From Buddleja alternifolia (taxonomy: Eukaryota; Streptophyta; Magnoliopsida; Lamiales; Scrophulariaceae): a DNA stretch of 64,000 nt. A program made the translations under genes and the position numbers. Shown one piece after another: positions 45,405 through 57,640 of the stretch (its first letter is position 1; the number at the start of each line of letters is the position of its first letter). The notes beneath the pieces are model-generated. The model searched no databases. It had not been told where the DNA came from and saw only the letters and a program-made list of their open reading frames with translations. The stretch is taken from NCBI GenBank assembly GCA_019426215.1, contig CM033399.1, positions 20,035,022 to 20,099,021 on the forward strand, in the 5' to 3' direction.

Positions 45405-47262
45405 AAGTGTAGATACACTCCTAAGGATTTAATCCCTCAAGTGTGAAAGGCCACGAAACAAAACTAGATCTTTCAACAATTAAACTTCCACCTCTAATAC
45501 ATATTAGCCCGACCACTTTTGGTAGATCTAGAGGGCATAACACCTCAATGGCATAGTATATATCATGAAACTTTCACCTCCAATACATATTAGCCTGACC
45601 CTTTTGGTCATACCAAAATTCAACCTTTTTCATTCATTATTTAGTGTACAAAGTTAACTAATCAACTTATACACTTATGAAAAATCTAAGTCAATATTTC
45701 CAAGAAAAACTCCTTAAGTGTCTCAAGATGGTTATCCTCTAAACTCCTCTACCTTCGACTTATGTACATTGTGAATCATCTAAGAAAATCAATCCTAGTC
45801 AAGGGTCTCCACGAGCAATTTCAAAGATATATACTTTCTACTAAGTTCAAATTATTCATAGAAATCTTGTCATTTTTTCAAGTTAATCAATCTCAATGCA
45901 TCAATTGGAAGGACTAAAAGTTTTTTCATACATGATTTTCTCAATAAAGAAGCATATAAACATGATAGCATTGAAATTTTCCCCCAAATTTAAGCTACAA
46001 ATTAGGATTGCATTAACATCAAAGTAAGTACTTCTCTACCCCCAAACTTAAATCCAACATTGTCTCTAATGTTGTTATGAACAAGCATAGACTAAGGTAA
46101 AAAGAACACTTACAACCAAGGATGTTGAAAGATATACTTAAACTTCCAATGCATTCTCATATAGCTCCAACTCCTCTCGAGTAAAACAAGCATCTCCAAA
46201 CATGGGGTCCAATTTTGCATCATATCTAACAACTTCATCTCAACTAACCATCAAGCATAGAGAAACATACATGCCAAAAGTGCATGTATCACAAGAGAAA
46301 AACATAACTAGACCTTTCCACTAAGTTCAAATTAAGTGTAGATACACTCCTAAGGATTTAATCACTCGAGTGTCAAAGGCCATGAAACAAAACTAGATCT
46401 TTCAACAATTAAACTTTCACCTCCAATACATATTAGACTGGCCACTTTTTGCAGATCTAGAGGGCATAACACCTCAATGGCATAGTATGTATCATGAAAC
46501 TTTCACCTCCAATACATATTAGCCTGACCACTTTTGGTCAAACCAAAATTCAACCTTTTTCATTCATTATTTAGTGTACAAAGTTAACTAATCAACTTAT
46601 AAACTTATGCAAAATCTAAGTCAATATTTTCGAGAAAAACTCCTTAAGTGTCTCAAGATGGTTATCCTCTAAACTCCTCTACCTTCGACTTATGTACATT
46701 GTGAATCATCTAAGAAAATCAATCGTAGTCAAGGGTCTCCACGAGAAATTTCAAAGATATATAATTTCCACTAAGTTTAAATTATTCATAGAAATCTTGT
46801 CATTTTTTCAAGTTAATCAATCTCAATGCATCAATTGGAAGGACTGAATTTTTTTTCATATATGATTTTCTCAATAAAGAAGCATATAAACATGATTGCG
46901 TAGAAATTTTCCCTCAAACTTAAGCTACAAATTAGGATTGCATTAACATCAAAGTAAGTACTTCTCTACCCACAAACTTAAATCCAACATTGTCCCGAAT
47001 GTTGTTATGAACAAGCATAGACTAAGGTAAAAAGAACACTTACAACCAAGGATGTTCAAAGATATCCTAAAACTTCCAATGCATTCTCATATAGCTCCAA
47101 CTCCTCTCGAGTAAAATAAGCATCTCCAAACATGGGGTCCAATTTTGCATCATATCTAACAACTTCATCTCAACTAACCATCAAGCATAAGGAAACATAC
47201 ATGCCAAAAGTGCATGTATCACAAGAGAACTACACACAAATAAACTCACTAACTACAAAAAC
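45405..47262 (-). repeat. 929-bp tandem duplication in the 3' region of copy B
   Basis: 45405-46333 and 46334-47262 are direct copies at an offset of 929 bp, with a modest number of substitutions. Both start at aagtgtagatacactcc. Inside each, a smaller repeat (cacctccaatacatattag type) is separated by the filler tctagagggcataacacctc, containing words otherwise seen at the tip of the copia LTR at 44886-44916. It is non-coding; the duplication lies just downstream of ORF3. Confidence 0.85.
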
Positions 47263-48465
47263 TAAAAAAAACAAAAAGCGAAAAAAAAATGAAAAAAAAA
47301 AAAACAAGAAAAAGGTAGGATACAAAGTCATCAAGACCGCACCCCCGTCGGGGAGGAAGCGGGATCCTCATCATCGGTGTCACATCATTCTCCTCTTCAT
47401 CATTGGGCAAACGGTGGAATGCGGGTATGGGTGCATAAGGGAAATGAGGCCTCCTCTCCGAACAATCCATGGCAAGGGCTAAATCCCCTTGATAGTGAAC
47501 CATCATCCTCATATTCACCATCATAATGGATTGTGTCGCCCTAATCCCTCGTTGTGCTTTCCTCATCAATTTAAGATCATTTGAAATAGTAGTAAGGGAA
47601 ATAGGTGTGGAGGTCCTTTTTGAGCTCTCTCCCTTCTCTCGGGTAAATCTATGCATCAGGTCCTTTTTTTTTCCTCTCTTCCCTGAAAACAATATCCACT
47701 CCCGCTCTCTCGAACCCTTCATCACTTTCCTACCTCACCCCTTGTTTTAGGCATAATGTGCTAATCAAAGATGAGAAAAATAATGGAATTTTCTTGTTAA
47801 GGCGCGGGTTAACCATCTCGCTCCCCATCTTCCTCACTTGAACCAACAAGGTATCAAAAACAAGTTGTGACAAATCCACCCTCTTCAAGGTCATAATGCA
47901 ATAAATTAGAAGAGCTCTCTCTTTGTTAACCGAAGAACGGTTACTCGTGGGTAAAACACAATACCTAATAAACTCAAACCAAAAAAATGCCTCTGGTTTT
48001 AAATCCCTCGATAGTATCTCTTGTTATCACAAAATTTTGCTCCTTCTATTGCAATTTCCTTCAAGACCATATCCCAATCCAAGGTATTTGCCTCCTCTAG
48101 CTCCTCCAACATTTCATAAGCACACTTTGAAGGTACAGGGAATTACATGTACTCATTCATCTTTGCCTTTGAAAGATCAACTTCCACTTCCCTTACCATA
48201 ACCTTGTACACCCCGTTTTGCAAATTTTCCCTCAACTCTGTGCTTGCACTATTTGCGTAGAATTCTTTTACCCAAGCAAGCACTATCATTCTCGGGGTGG
48301 TGGCAAAGTATGATAGAAACAATTGTTGCCTTGTGGCTAGCACAAACATCTTCTTCAGTCCTATTGATCTCTCTTTATGTAGCTCATACCCTTTAATTCT
48401 TTTGCAAAAATTTTGGGTATCTCCCTCTTTCCTTGGAGTGCTTGCCTCTTGCTTAACACCTTTAT
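47249..48465 (-). pseudogene. Athila copy B ORF3, central and C-terminal part
   Basis: On the minus strand the frame ending near 48143 reads LFLSYFATTPRMIVLAWVKE and FYANSASTELRENLQNGVYK, which fits the central domain of plant transposon ORF3-type proteins. Further on, 47725-47249 encodes a segment rich in Arg, Ser and Pro. Its last residues are a Phe-rich run translated from an A-rich stretch and are not meaningful. Several frame changes lie between these parts. The ORF is broken at 48465 by the solo LTR and resumes at 50019. Confidence 0.65.
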
Positions 48466-50018
48466 TGTTGGTCCCAAGTGGCATACAAAAGGGTCTAGAA
48501 GGGGGGGGGGGGGAGGGGTTGAATAGACCCTGAAGTCTTTTTCGACTTCAAAAAGATTCGTATTAAAAAGTTTTGGACGCTTGAAATGTAGACGCTCGAC
48601 TAAGCGTTTACTTTAAATATAGACGCTTCTGATGAATACTATTTTAGAAAGTTAACTTAGACTTTAAGATTTGAATACTTTAACCAAATAGGTTTAAGCG
48701 TTCAGTTCTTTAATCAGTGTTAGCACAGCGGAATAATTTTAGAGTCTTCTCTTTTGCAAGCTTTAGCGTCACAAGAAAGTGTTTTAGTTGCTTAGCGTTC
48801 ACTTAAGTTTTACTTGACAAATTTATACAAAGATATAATAATATGAAGAATGACTATAAAGTAAAGAGCACGATATTTGTAAGGTTGGTTGGGTGGTGTA
48901 ATCTCAACTACGTCCTTCTTCTCCCTGAACACTTGGAGGCAATCCACTAAGATGGTTCTCAAAGAATCACACAGAAACTTCTACAAATTAGGGAGAGATG
49001 GATGTTGATGACTTGAGCTCCTTGATCACACAAATTTTTGCTCCAAATCACTTCAATCCCCTTACTTCTTTCACCCAAAAATAATGCAAGTATCCAACTT
49101 CAACTTCACACAGATCGCGAGGCTTGGATGGGATTTTTCTAAACGGTTTGTTTGATTTTGATGAAGTTCAAACAACTTGGGAATATCTCAATAGTAATGT
49201 GAGTTTCTTTAAAAAGAATGTTTGAGATATTGGTTGACTGTCTCAGGAATTGAAGAAAATCAAGGAGAATGTTTGCTTGAATATTTTGGCTTTTCTGAGA
49301 ATTTAAGGAATGAGACTTCAATGCAACACCAATTTGGCTTGGAATTGATCGTTGTTTTTGGCTTGTTGTTGATGTCCTATTTATAGGCATTCTTGGAAAA
49401 AGTGTTCGTTTGATACATGCACAGGCGCTTGTCTCTCACTTTCGCGAGTGAACTACTTTTGTCCTTTTTCTTGAAAATCTGCTGCACAAAAGTTGGTGCT
49501 GAAGTCTGTGAAAAGTTGACAGTCCAATAGGGTGGCTTCTCCGTACGTCTGAAAGTGCTTATCACATTTAATGCTCTTATCAGCATTTAATGCATTTGAA
49601 TTAAATACCCGTTGGTATTTAATGCTCTGAGAATAATTGCATCAAACTCCTTCTCGACTTGGAAATAAATTCAGGTGAAATCCATCATTGATAGACACTT
49701 ATCCATCCTTGAATTGCTTCTGTCTAATAAGGTAACGCTTGATATAGCTGTATATTTAGACGTTTGGAAACTTCATCTTTATTTAGACTTCAGGCGCTTG
49801 AGTCTTCAAACTTAACTACTGATAAGCTCACTCAGAATTCATCAAACGCTCAGCCTAACAATCTAGAACAAAACGAAACGAAGCCTTTAAAGCCTATTAC
49901 AAATCTAACGCTTCAAAGCTTATACATGATTTCTACTAAAATCAAACTTACATATTTTGAGGTCTAACATAAACTCCTAATTGTCATCATCAAAACATCT
50001 AATATGAAATTCCTAACA
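48466..50018 (-). mobile_element. Solo LTR of the SIRE-like copia family, minus strand, perfect TSD
   Basis: 1553 bp. The minus-strand start is TGTTAGGAATTTC at 50018; the end is TTGGGACCAACA at 48466. Direct repeats TTTAT (48461-48465 and 50019-50023) are perfect. Same family as 29845-31335. A long G-run (48500-48520) corresponds to the C-run near the LTR end. It interrupts ORF3 of copy B. The 78- and 67-residue ORFs within it are chance frames. Confidence 0.9.
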
Positions 50019-50881
50019 TTTATCCTTTTTCATTCCCGAACTCTCTCCTCGACTAAGTTTTTCAGATCTTAATGTCGCCATGAGAACAAATACAACTCCA
50101 AACTTCCCCCAAACTCGTCCACTACAATCTCTCCTCGGATCAACTCAATCACCACAGCACAACAACAAACATCAATACTGCAATACACAATATCAACAGA
50201 AAAAGCCCCACACGGCTGTCGTTCAGACATGAGTCACGCGATGTACTGTGTACTTCTTCTTCTTTTGTCATGCTGGATGATAAACCCTTGGTCTAATAGC
50301 TGCTGTGTTATTGTTTTCTGTTTGAGATTATGTAATGTGTTTGTATTAGGTATGAGTGTTTATGGTATATGATAGATGGGTTTAAATAGAAGAATTTCTT
50401 GTGTTAGAAGAGTTTTATATGGAATAGATATTGATAATGATGGAAGAATTTTCTGTTATGGAAGGATTTTATGGATGGGTTAGGATTCAGAGTTTGATTT
50501 GGAAAGGTAAGATATATTTGGCGCGAGTATCTTGGAGAAGAGGATGTTTTAAATGGAATAGGATTTTAAATTAGCGAATTAAACGTCTCCGCTTGTTTCT
50601 TTGTGACGGGCTACATGTTCGAACGTAGGAGGTGGCAACATTTGGGTGTGCTGTTTAACGTAAACAATTTCTCTCACAAGCCCATGTTCGAACATTTCAT
50701 GCTCCATGTTCGGACGTGACATTCTACACGTTCAGATGTCACATTCTACACGTTCGGGCGTGTTGACTGAAGATCTTATCCGAATTCTACCTCTTTTCTA
50801 CACGAACACACAAACACAAGATCAAAACAAACGAAGCAAAACAAAACCAAAATAAAAAAAAATAAAAAAGACTAAGACAGC
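50019..50881 (-). other. Copy B: start of ORF3 and pol-ORF3 spacer with palindrome array
   Basis: 50024-50110 continues the interrupted ORF3 towards its N-terminus. 50110-50881 corresponds in position to the spacer of Athila-1. It carries five ACGTTCGAACGT-type palindromes starting at 50615, 50684, 50706, 50728 and 50750; the last four are exactly 22 bp apart in a short tandem repeat (acattctac between motifs). No ORF of note. Confidence 0.75.
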
Positions 50882-51372
50882 TCGGGTTGCCTCCCGAGAA
50901 GCGCTTCTTTAAAGTCATTAGCTTGACTTTGTAGAGTCAGCCTAAGTTGCCGAATCATGGAGTAAACTAGAAACCTTGTCCAAACTCCCATCAATTGGTT
51001 CTTCATGTCGCAGTTCCGTGGATTTAGTGACAGCCACTTGGTCCATCATATCGAGAATTCCGACCTCGTTAGCACTAGTATCTTTCTCACTTTCTCTACT
51101 GCTTGGTTCATCAGACAAATGTCCCTGCAAAACTTCATCCTCAAAAGGATCAAAAGCATCTAGTATCGAACAAGTATTCTCAGGAAATGCATGCTTAAAA
51201 CTTATCCCCTATATTCAACGTAAGCTTACCATGAGCCAGGTCTAGCGTGGCTTTACTCGTGGCTAGAAATGGTATTCCTAGGATCAATGGGACATCAGAA
51301 TCTTCCTCCATTTCAACGACCACAAAGTCGACTGGGAAGTAGAACTTGTTAACATTAACGATAACATCTTCG
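50882..51372 (-). pseudogene. Copy B: post-pol block, short unknown segment and end of protease region
   Basis: 50882-50927 is the conserved block ending pol in Athila-1 (ggttgcctcccgagaagcgc on the plus strand). 51130-50942 encodes 62 acidic residues I do not recognise. 51392-51195 encodes NVNKFYFPVDFVVVEMEEDS and PLILGIPFLATSKATLDLAH, equivalent to Athila-1 at about 35490-35650, the C-terminal half of the protease domain. Reverse transcriptase and integrase, which should lie between, are absent. The start of this frame is cut by the solo LTR at 51373, which supplies its last few shown residues. Confidence 0.75.
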
Positions 51373-52990
51373 TGTTGGGGAAAATTAACCAAACGCAGCG
51401 GAAACGGAATTTAAAATTATTTGGATTTTCCCTTTGCAGGTTCAATCTTGAGGGTTAATCGCACGTATGTATGAGAGGGTAAAATCACATTACCCGTTGT
51501 AGCGAAGTGGTAGATTATCTCCACGAATTCGAATTCTTCAATCTTCGCGATAAATCTCCGGCTGATTAATTCTTGATCCTAGCAGTCCAAGTGTGTTGCC
51601 TCTAAATCGTCTAGCCGGAAAAACTTGATGAAAAACTTCCTCCTTATTTTGGCACAGTGACCAATGGCTATGAAGAGAGAGGGAGAGGGAATTTTTTTTC
51701 TTGTGTGTTGTGTAATCCAACTTATGGCCTAGGCTAATAATTAAGGTGATATTTATATCACTTAAGTTATTATCTTGGACTCAAACTATGCCCATTAAAC
51801 CCCTAAGTGACCGCCCCCTTTAGGTTTAGTACGCCACATGGTTTGCTTAGTTTAATCTAATATTTAATTAATTAACTTAATCCAATTAATTAATTCAATT
51901 AAATAATAGATAACCCATTTAATTAATTTTATTTCTCCAAGAAATATTATATTAATTAAATAATAAATTAACTTATTCCTCCAAATAATTAATTCTATTT
52001 ATTTAATTTTAAGTATCCAATACTTCAAATATTCCCACAAGAAATATTCCACGTTTCATTAATTTTTCCTTTTTAAGCGCGACTCTTTAGGTTCATCTAT
52101 ATTTGGCAATGAGAGGATTCCATTGAATATGTGTCCCACCTAGTCAGTCAAGTGGTCCATATTTTAACCCAAATAAGATGAAATGATTAGATCATTTATA
52201 CCTTTCCATTTGTAAACACCGTGTGAATACAACCTCTTCATTTCCTTATCCCGGTTAAGTGAGAGTCATGGTTTTGGTCAAACTAACTAACTTAATACTA
52301 TGCTATATTTATAATAAGCTCAGATCAATGAATGATTTGGCCAAAGACTTTAAGATCTAACTTACTTATAAATGCATAGGATAATTCCTCATTCACTTAC
52401 GAGGGAACGAATCCTTTCTTGGATATCAGTTAAGAATACTATTTACCCATTAGGTTGCAGTTCGAGGTTGACCCCACCAACGGGTGAATTGGGCCTAACT
52501 ACTCTAATGACGAACCTAACGTCACAAGTATATCTTCAATTCGATTCCTCAAGTCTAAATTTCAAACACACCTATTACAATATCAATTCTGTCATTGACT
52601 ATCAAAGAGTGAAAACCCATGTGACAGAATCGATGCGAGACTGTCACTACCTCCATCAATGCACCTATTAAATGAGTTCTTCACTACTTCCTAGTGATTG
52701 ATGGGCACCTTTCTAGTCAAAACTCATATCATACAAATCTTCATGATTTTCATTCCCCAATTGAAAATCTTTGACTTGCAGACTATTTGAGTACACAAAT
52801 ATCAGACTCCTCTAGTGCCTTAGAGAGTTTAACTCTTGTGTTCATGGACTTATAGATGATTACAAAATATAAATGCCAATATGAATGTAAACAACTAAAA
52901 TGTCTTTTATTGATTAAATAAACAATTACAATTGATAATGTCTTATCATTTACTAATCCTCCAGTGGCATTTGAGGACATTAACCTAAAA
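51373..52990 (-). mobile_element. Solo LTR of a copia family, minus strand, perfect TSD
   Basis: 1618 bp, plus-strand left tip TGTTGGGGAAAATTAACC and right tip ggacattaacctaaaa (a change from CCTAACA). Direct repeats CTTCG at 51368-51372 and 52991-52995 are perfect. It resembles the Copia-2 LTR: cacattacccgttgtagcga near 51488 compares with acttacccgttgtagtga near 15070. It splits the protease region of copy B. The 99-residue ORF at 52372 and others within it are chance frames. Confidence 0.88.
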
Positions 52991-53614
52991 CTTCGATCAC
53001 TCCAATAGGATTCTTCACCGATTTTCTACGAGCTACAACCACATAGTTGTGGATTTTGTCTCTCCGAGGCCTAACTTCTGAAAAAGTGCATAAGGCATCA
53101 AATTGATCCCGGCCACGAAATCACAAAGAACTCTGTCGAATTTCATATCCCCAATAGTACAAGGAATTGATAGACTACCTGAATCTTTGCACTTTGTTGG
53201 CATATTATTCATCACAGCAGCTGAACATGCTTCGGTTAAGCAGACAGTGCCCATTTCTTCCCATTTCTATTTGTTTGAAAGAATTTCCTTGAATAGTATC
53301 GCGAAGTTTGGTATCTACAAGATAGCCTATACAACAGGAACATTAATGCGTACTTCTCTCAAACTCTCTAGAATGGGAAGAAAACTCTTATCATGTTCAT
53401 TCTTTTTAATCTTCTGAGCTAAGGGAAAGGGAAAACGTACTTCAACAGGGGGAGCGGGATCAGTAACAGTATATTTACAATCGGGATTCAATGCTTTGGA
53501 CGTTCCAACGTCAGTGGGGTCCACATTCGGACGTTGAGGATGCAACGTTCGAACATTAACTTCTTCAATTTCTGGATTAAATTTCTCAAGATCTCCATCA
53601 CGAGATCGGGTCAT
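52991..53614 (-). pseudogene. Copy B: truncated gag fused to linker and protease N-terminal half
   Basis: The ATG at 53614 on the minus strand gives MTRSRDGDLEKFNPEIEE, the gag N-terminus. The next codons are already the linker (NVRTLHPQRPNVDP), with three palindromes at 53500, 53523 and 53545. Then PPVEVRFPFPLAQK and FLPILESLREVRINVP match Athila-1 from about 35020. The frame has stops after 53327. 53254-53033 carries MGTVCLTEACSAAVMNN and CDFVAGINLMPYALFQKLG, where the protease Asp is kept but DSGA has become DFVA, so it is inactive. The capsid deletion joins the two parts in frame. Confidence 0.8.
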
Positions 53615-53705
53615 AATCCTGGAAAAGATATCGAACAAAAAAGTAAAATAACGATAGAATTTTAACTAAAAATAATAAAAGCTTAGCTATGCTAAAACAG
53701 ACAAA

Positions 53706-53723
53706 CTCCTAGCAACGGTGCCA
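53706..53723 (-). other. Primer binding site of Athila copy B, tRNA-Asp type
   Basis: The minus-strand sequence tggcaccgttgctaggag lies six bases after the LTR end at 53730 and matches the Athila-1 site at most positions. It shows that 53730 rightwards is the 5' LTR. Confidence 0.85.
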
Positions 53724-54063
53724 AAACCTTGATGCACGAAAACCCAATCGTGTATTTAACAGAAAGAGGCCTGATCGTGTGTAGTAATAGAGTGGACAAT
53801 TAAGTTCGGGATGTCAGATCCATAGAGATTTGTGTTATAGCAAAAACAGTAAATTAAATCAAGCAATTATAAACTTGAAGGAAAATAAATCATAAACTAT
53901 CAAAAACAGTAATTAAAGTATGAGAAAACCAATGAAGAAAAACAACTAAGACACATGCGTCGACACAAATTAATCAATTCTTGATATATCAGTACTCTCG
54001 TATTTCAGATAAATATTATTAAGGTTCACTACTACAAAAAAGGGGCTTTTACAGCACCCTTAT

Positions 54064-55830
54064 TATAGCGGTTCAAGTAGAACCGCTGAACAGAGGCAAC
54101 AATTACAGCGGTTCATTATAGAACCGCTATAATAGGCCCAAAGTGTGCAGCGGTTCTCAGATAAACGGCTGTAATAGGTATACAAATTACAGCAGTTATA
54201 AAAAAACCGCTGTAATAGACCTATTACAGCGGTTTTTTATAACCGCTGTAATTGGTTATGCCTATTACAGCAGTTCATCTAAGAACCGTTGTAATAGGGT
54301 CGTAACCCAGCTCAAAAACTAGATCTAAGCTATCTCTCTCTCTCTCTCTCTCGCTCGACTCTCTCTCTCTCTCATGACCGCTACCACCATTGCCACCACT
54401 CATCACTTCTCACCACCGTGTATACCACCACCACCGCGTATACCACCACCACCACCACCACCGTATACACACCCAACCCGCCGCACTTCCGTCCACCACT
54501 TTGTGCCACCACCGATCATCATGCCCACCACCAACTGAGAATTATCTGTCTTCTTGTGTCTCTAATATTTCAAGGTACTCCACACATTATCTCTTCCACA
54601 TAGCATTTGTACATATATAAACATAAAAGAATTTCTATGTGTGTATATATGCATATAGATAAAAGCAATATAGCGGTTCAGGTAGAACCGTTGAACAGAG
54701 GCAACAATTACAGCGGTTCATTATAGAACCGCTGTATAGGCCCAAAGTGTTCAGTGGTTCTCAGATAAATGGCTGTAATAGGTAAACAAATTATAGCAGT
54801 TATAAAAAAAACCGTTGTACCAGACCTATTACAACGGGTTTATTTATAACCGCTGTAATTAGTTATGCCTATTACAGCAGTTCATCTAAAAACCTCTGTA
54901 CTAGGGTCGTAACCCAGCTCAAAAACTAGATCTAAGCTATCTCTCTCTCTCTCTCTCTCACGACCACCGCCACCACTGCCACCACTCATCACTTCTCACC
55001 ATTGTGCATACCACCACCACCACCGTATACACACCCAACCTGCCGCACTTCCATCCACCACTTTGTGCCACCACCGATCATCACGCCCACCACCAATTGA
55101 GAATTATCTGTCTTCTTGTGTCTCTGATATTTCAAGGTACTCCACACATTATCTCTTCCACATAGAATTTTTACATAAAAGAATTTTAATGTGTGTATAT
55201 ATGCATATAGATAAAAGTAATATAGCGGTTCAGGTAGAACCGCTGTATAGAGGCAACAATTACAGCGGTTCATTATAGAACCGCTGTAATAGGCCCAAAG
55301 TGTACGGCGGTTCTCAGATAAACCGCTGTAATAGGTATACAAATTACAACAGTTATAAAAAAAAACCGCTGTAACATACCTATTACAGCGGGTTTTTTTT
55401 TATAACCGCTGTAATTGGTTATGCCTATTACAACAGTTCATCTAAGAACCGCTGTAATAGGGTCGTAACCCAGCTCAAAAACTAGATCTGAGCTATCTCT
55501 CTCTCTCTCGCTCGACTCTCTCTATCTCATGATTCTCTCTCTCTCTCGACTCTCTCTCTCTCACGACCGCCACCACCACTGCCACCACTCATCACTTCTC
55601 ACCACCGTGTATACCACCACAACCACCGTATACACACCCAACCTGCCGCACTTTCGTCCACCACTTTGTGCCACCACAGGTCGTCACGCCCACCACCAAC
55701 TGAGAATTATCTGTCTTCTTGTGTCTCTGATATTTCAAGGTACTCCACACATTATCTCTTCCACATAGCATTTGTACATATATAAGCATAAAAGAATTTC
55801 TGTGTGTGTATATATGCATATAGATAAAAG
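54064..55830. repeat. Three tandem copies of a 550-610-bp subterminal unit in the CACTA element
   Basis: Units start at 54064, 54669 and 55221 with tatagcggttcaggtagaac. Each holds six or more acagcggtt-type motifs in inverted pairs, a (CT)n microsatellite, a (CCA)-rich stretch, and a tail gtgtatatatgcatatagat. Spacings are 605 and 552 bp. The ORFs at 54390, 54418, 55063 and 55529 are the CCA-rich stretches read as His/Thr/Pro repeats, not genes. Confidence 0.88.
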
Positions 55831-56379
55831 TAACAAACCCAACATGATATCCAATGTCTAAATGTTTATCCAGTGTGGTATGAAGAACTTTTGATAAACT
55901 TCCATTCTCTTGATATCCAGTGTTAACTTGACTCAGTATTGGAATTCAATTAAATCCCAAAACAAGGAAGAAAAAGAATAGAGTATTGATGATTTCCAAA
56001 TATCTCGTGTAATTTCCTTTTGTGTAAATTTTTTTTAGGCTATCTATCAAATGCCCTATAAATTATATCACCATCCAACGAAGACAATGTGAATGTGGGC
56101 TCAAATTAAAGTTGTGTTAATTACAAGTAGATTATTATTTGGCAAAAATTATTAGTTTATATTACTACTTTGACAAATGTATTTGCTTTATTGTGGTTTT
56201 ATTAACGAACGAGTTTGGTTTATATTGATAACCGTTATATTTTTATTCTTGAGCAATTGTGGTTGCATACAGATATGTTGGAGTATTTTGTTGATGAATG
56301 TTTGGTTGGATACTTATGTTGGTGAGCAAATAAATAGTTTTATTATTGAGTATTGTGTTTTTGTTGATGAATTAGTTAT

Positions 56380-56529
56380 ATTGAAGTTTTGGGTTTTTGT
56401 TGTTTCTGTTGAATCTGTTGTGCTGTGCTGGTTTGTTGTGTTAGTTTGTTGAATTTTGTTCTTGTATAGGAAGGTTATAAACTGAGCAGGTAAAATAAAT
56501 AATAATATTAATAATAATAATAATAATAA

Positions 56530-56570
<41 letters not shown>

Positions 56571-57640
56571 TACAGCGGTTAAAAAGCATTCAGACCCAAC
56601 TTTAATTTGAAAAACTTGTTACGCAAAACTAATTTTGAACTTATCTTTTGAATGCATTTTAGGGGACATTGGTTGTTGAGTGTGATTAATCCATTTGAAG
56701 AGGTCGTTTATTATCTGGATTCTTTGCATGGTGATCTGGATAACCGTTTTGACATGAAAGAAAAAATCAATCGGCAAGTTTTTCATTCAATCAATGTATC
56801 TATTATATTTAATGTTATTCTTAAAGTGTATATATCTTCCTAGATTTCACATATTTGTTTATTTTTGACATATTTCCTTGTTTTTTGTATTTCTTTACAG
56901 GGATGTGTTAATATTTCATGCAAATCACAACAACCAAATGAAGAAATCCAAAAACAAGACCTGTAAATGGATTTGTATAAAGGTTAGTGTTTTCTAGTTT
57001 CAAGAGAGTATTCGTATAAAAGTTAGTGTTCTAATAAAATTTTGATTACTTTTGTAGTGCTCCTGACAGACAAATGACGTAGATTGTGGCTTCTTCGTTA
57101 TGAGATTCATGAAGGAGATTATTAGCCATGGGGAATCTTCAATCCCACAAGCGGTATGCATAATCCTAATACTCAGTTTCTTTCCCTTTTGAAGTTATTA
57201 AACCTTTGGTAGGTAACTGAAACGTCATTTGGGTTTGAAATCTCTATCTTGCAGTACTTTCCTAATTGTCGATGCCCCTTCTACTCTCAAGTGCAAATTG
57301 ATGAAGTACGTAGCGAATTGGCACAATACATTTTCAAATGCGCTTAGAAATGGGGTATGGTATGTTGTAAATTGTGACTTGTTGTAAATTGTGATTTGAT
57401 TTGTTGTATGCAAACTGTGATTAGTTTAATTAGTTGATTGTAAACTCGTGATTTGTTAGAGATCATAAAATTTTGTTGTTGGAGGAGAGAATTGGTTATA
57501 TTGAAGTTTTGGGTTTTTGTTGTTTCTGTTGAATCTGCTTGCTTTGCTGGTTTGTTGTGTTGGTTTGTTGAATTTTGTTCTTGTACAGGAAGGTTATAAA
57601 CTGAGCAGGTAAAATAAAAAAATATAAATATACAGCGGTT
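56380..57640. repeat. Direct duplication of about 150 bp inside the CACTA element, with (AAT)n
   Basis: 56376-56490 and 57494-57610 share gttttgggtttttgttgttt through ggttataaactgagcaggta. After the first copy a run of about 20 AAT units (56498-56572) leads to a tacagcggtt motif; after the second a short A/T run does the same. The duplication therefore carries an internal copy of the subterminal array edge. Confidence 0.75.
56640..57160 (+). pseudogene. Ulp1-type (C48) protease fragment carried by the CACTA element
   Basis: The frame at 56652 reads HFRGHWLLSVINPFEEVVYY then LDSLHGDLDNRF; HW and the LDSL Asp match the catalytic His and Asp of Ulp1/SUMO-protease domains. At about 57060-57125 QTNDVDCGFFVMRFMKEII supplies the Gln and catalytic Cys of the DCG motif. 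Intervening sequence (56800-56900 and 56980-57060) may be introns, but a stop (tga) lies just before the last block. Capture of Ulp1-like domains by plant CACTA and Mutator elements is known. Only the protease core remains, so activity is unlikely. Confidence 0.7.

Noticed and set aside
47249..47482. Lys-rich or Phe-rich protein ends near 47270-47310
   Set aside because: Produced by an A-rich low-complexity stretch read on either strand.
54390..55819. His/Thr/Pro-rich ORFs of 60-117 residues
   Set aside because: Translations of the CCA-rich part of the CACTA tandem unit and its complement.
56314..56589. 91-residue Leu-rich ORF on the minus strand
   Set aside because: Leucine run comes from the (AAT)n microsatellite; the rest is the duplicated T/G-rich stretch.
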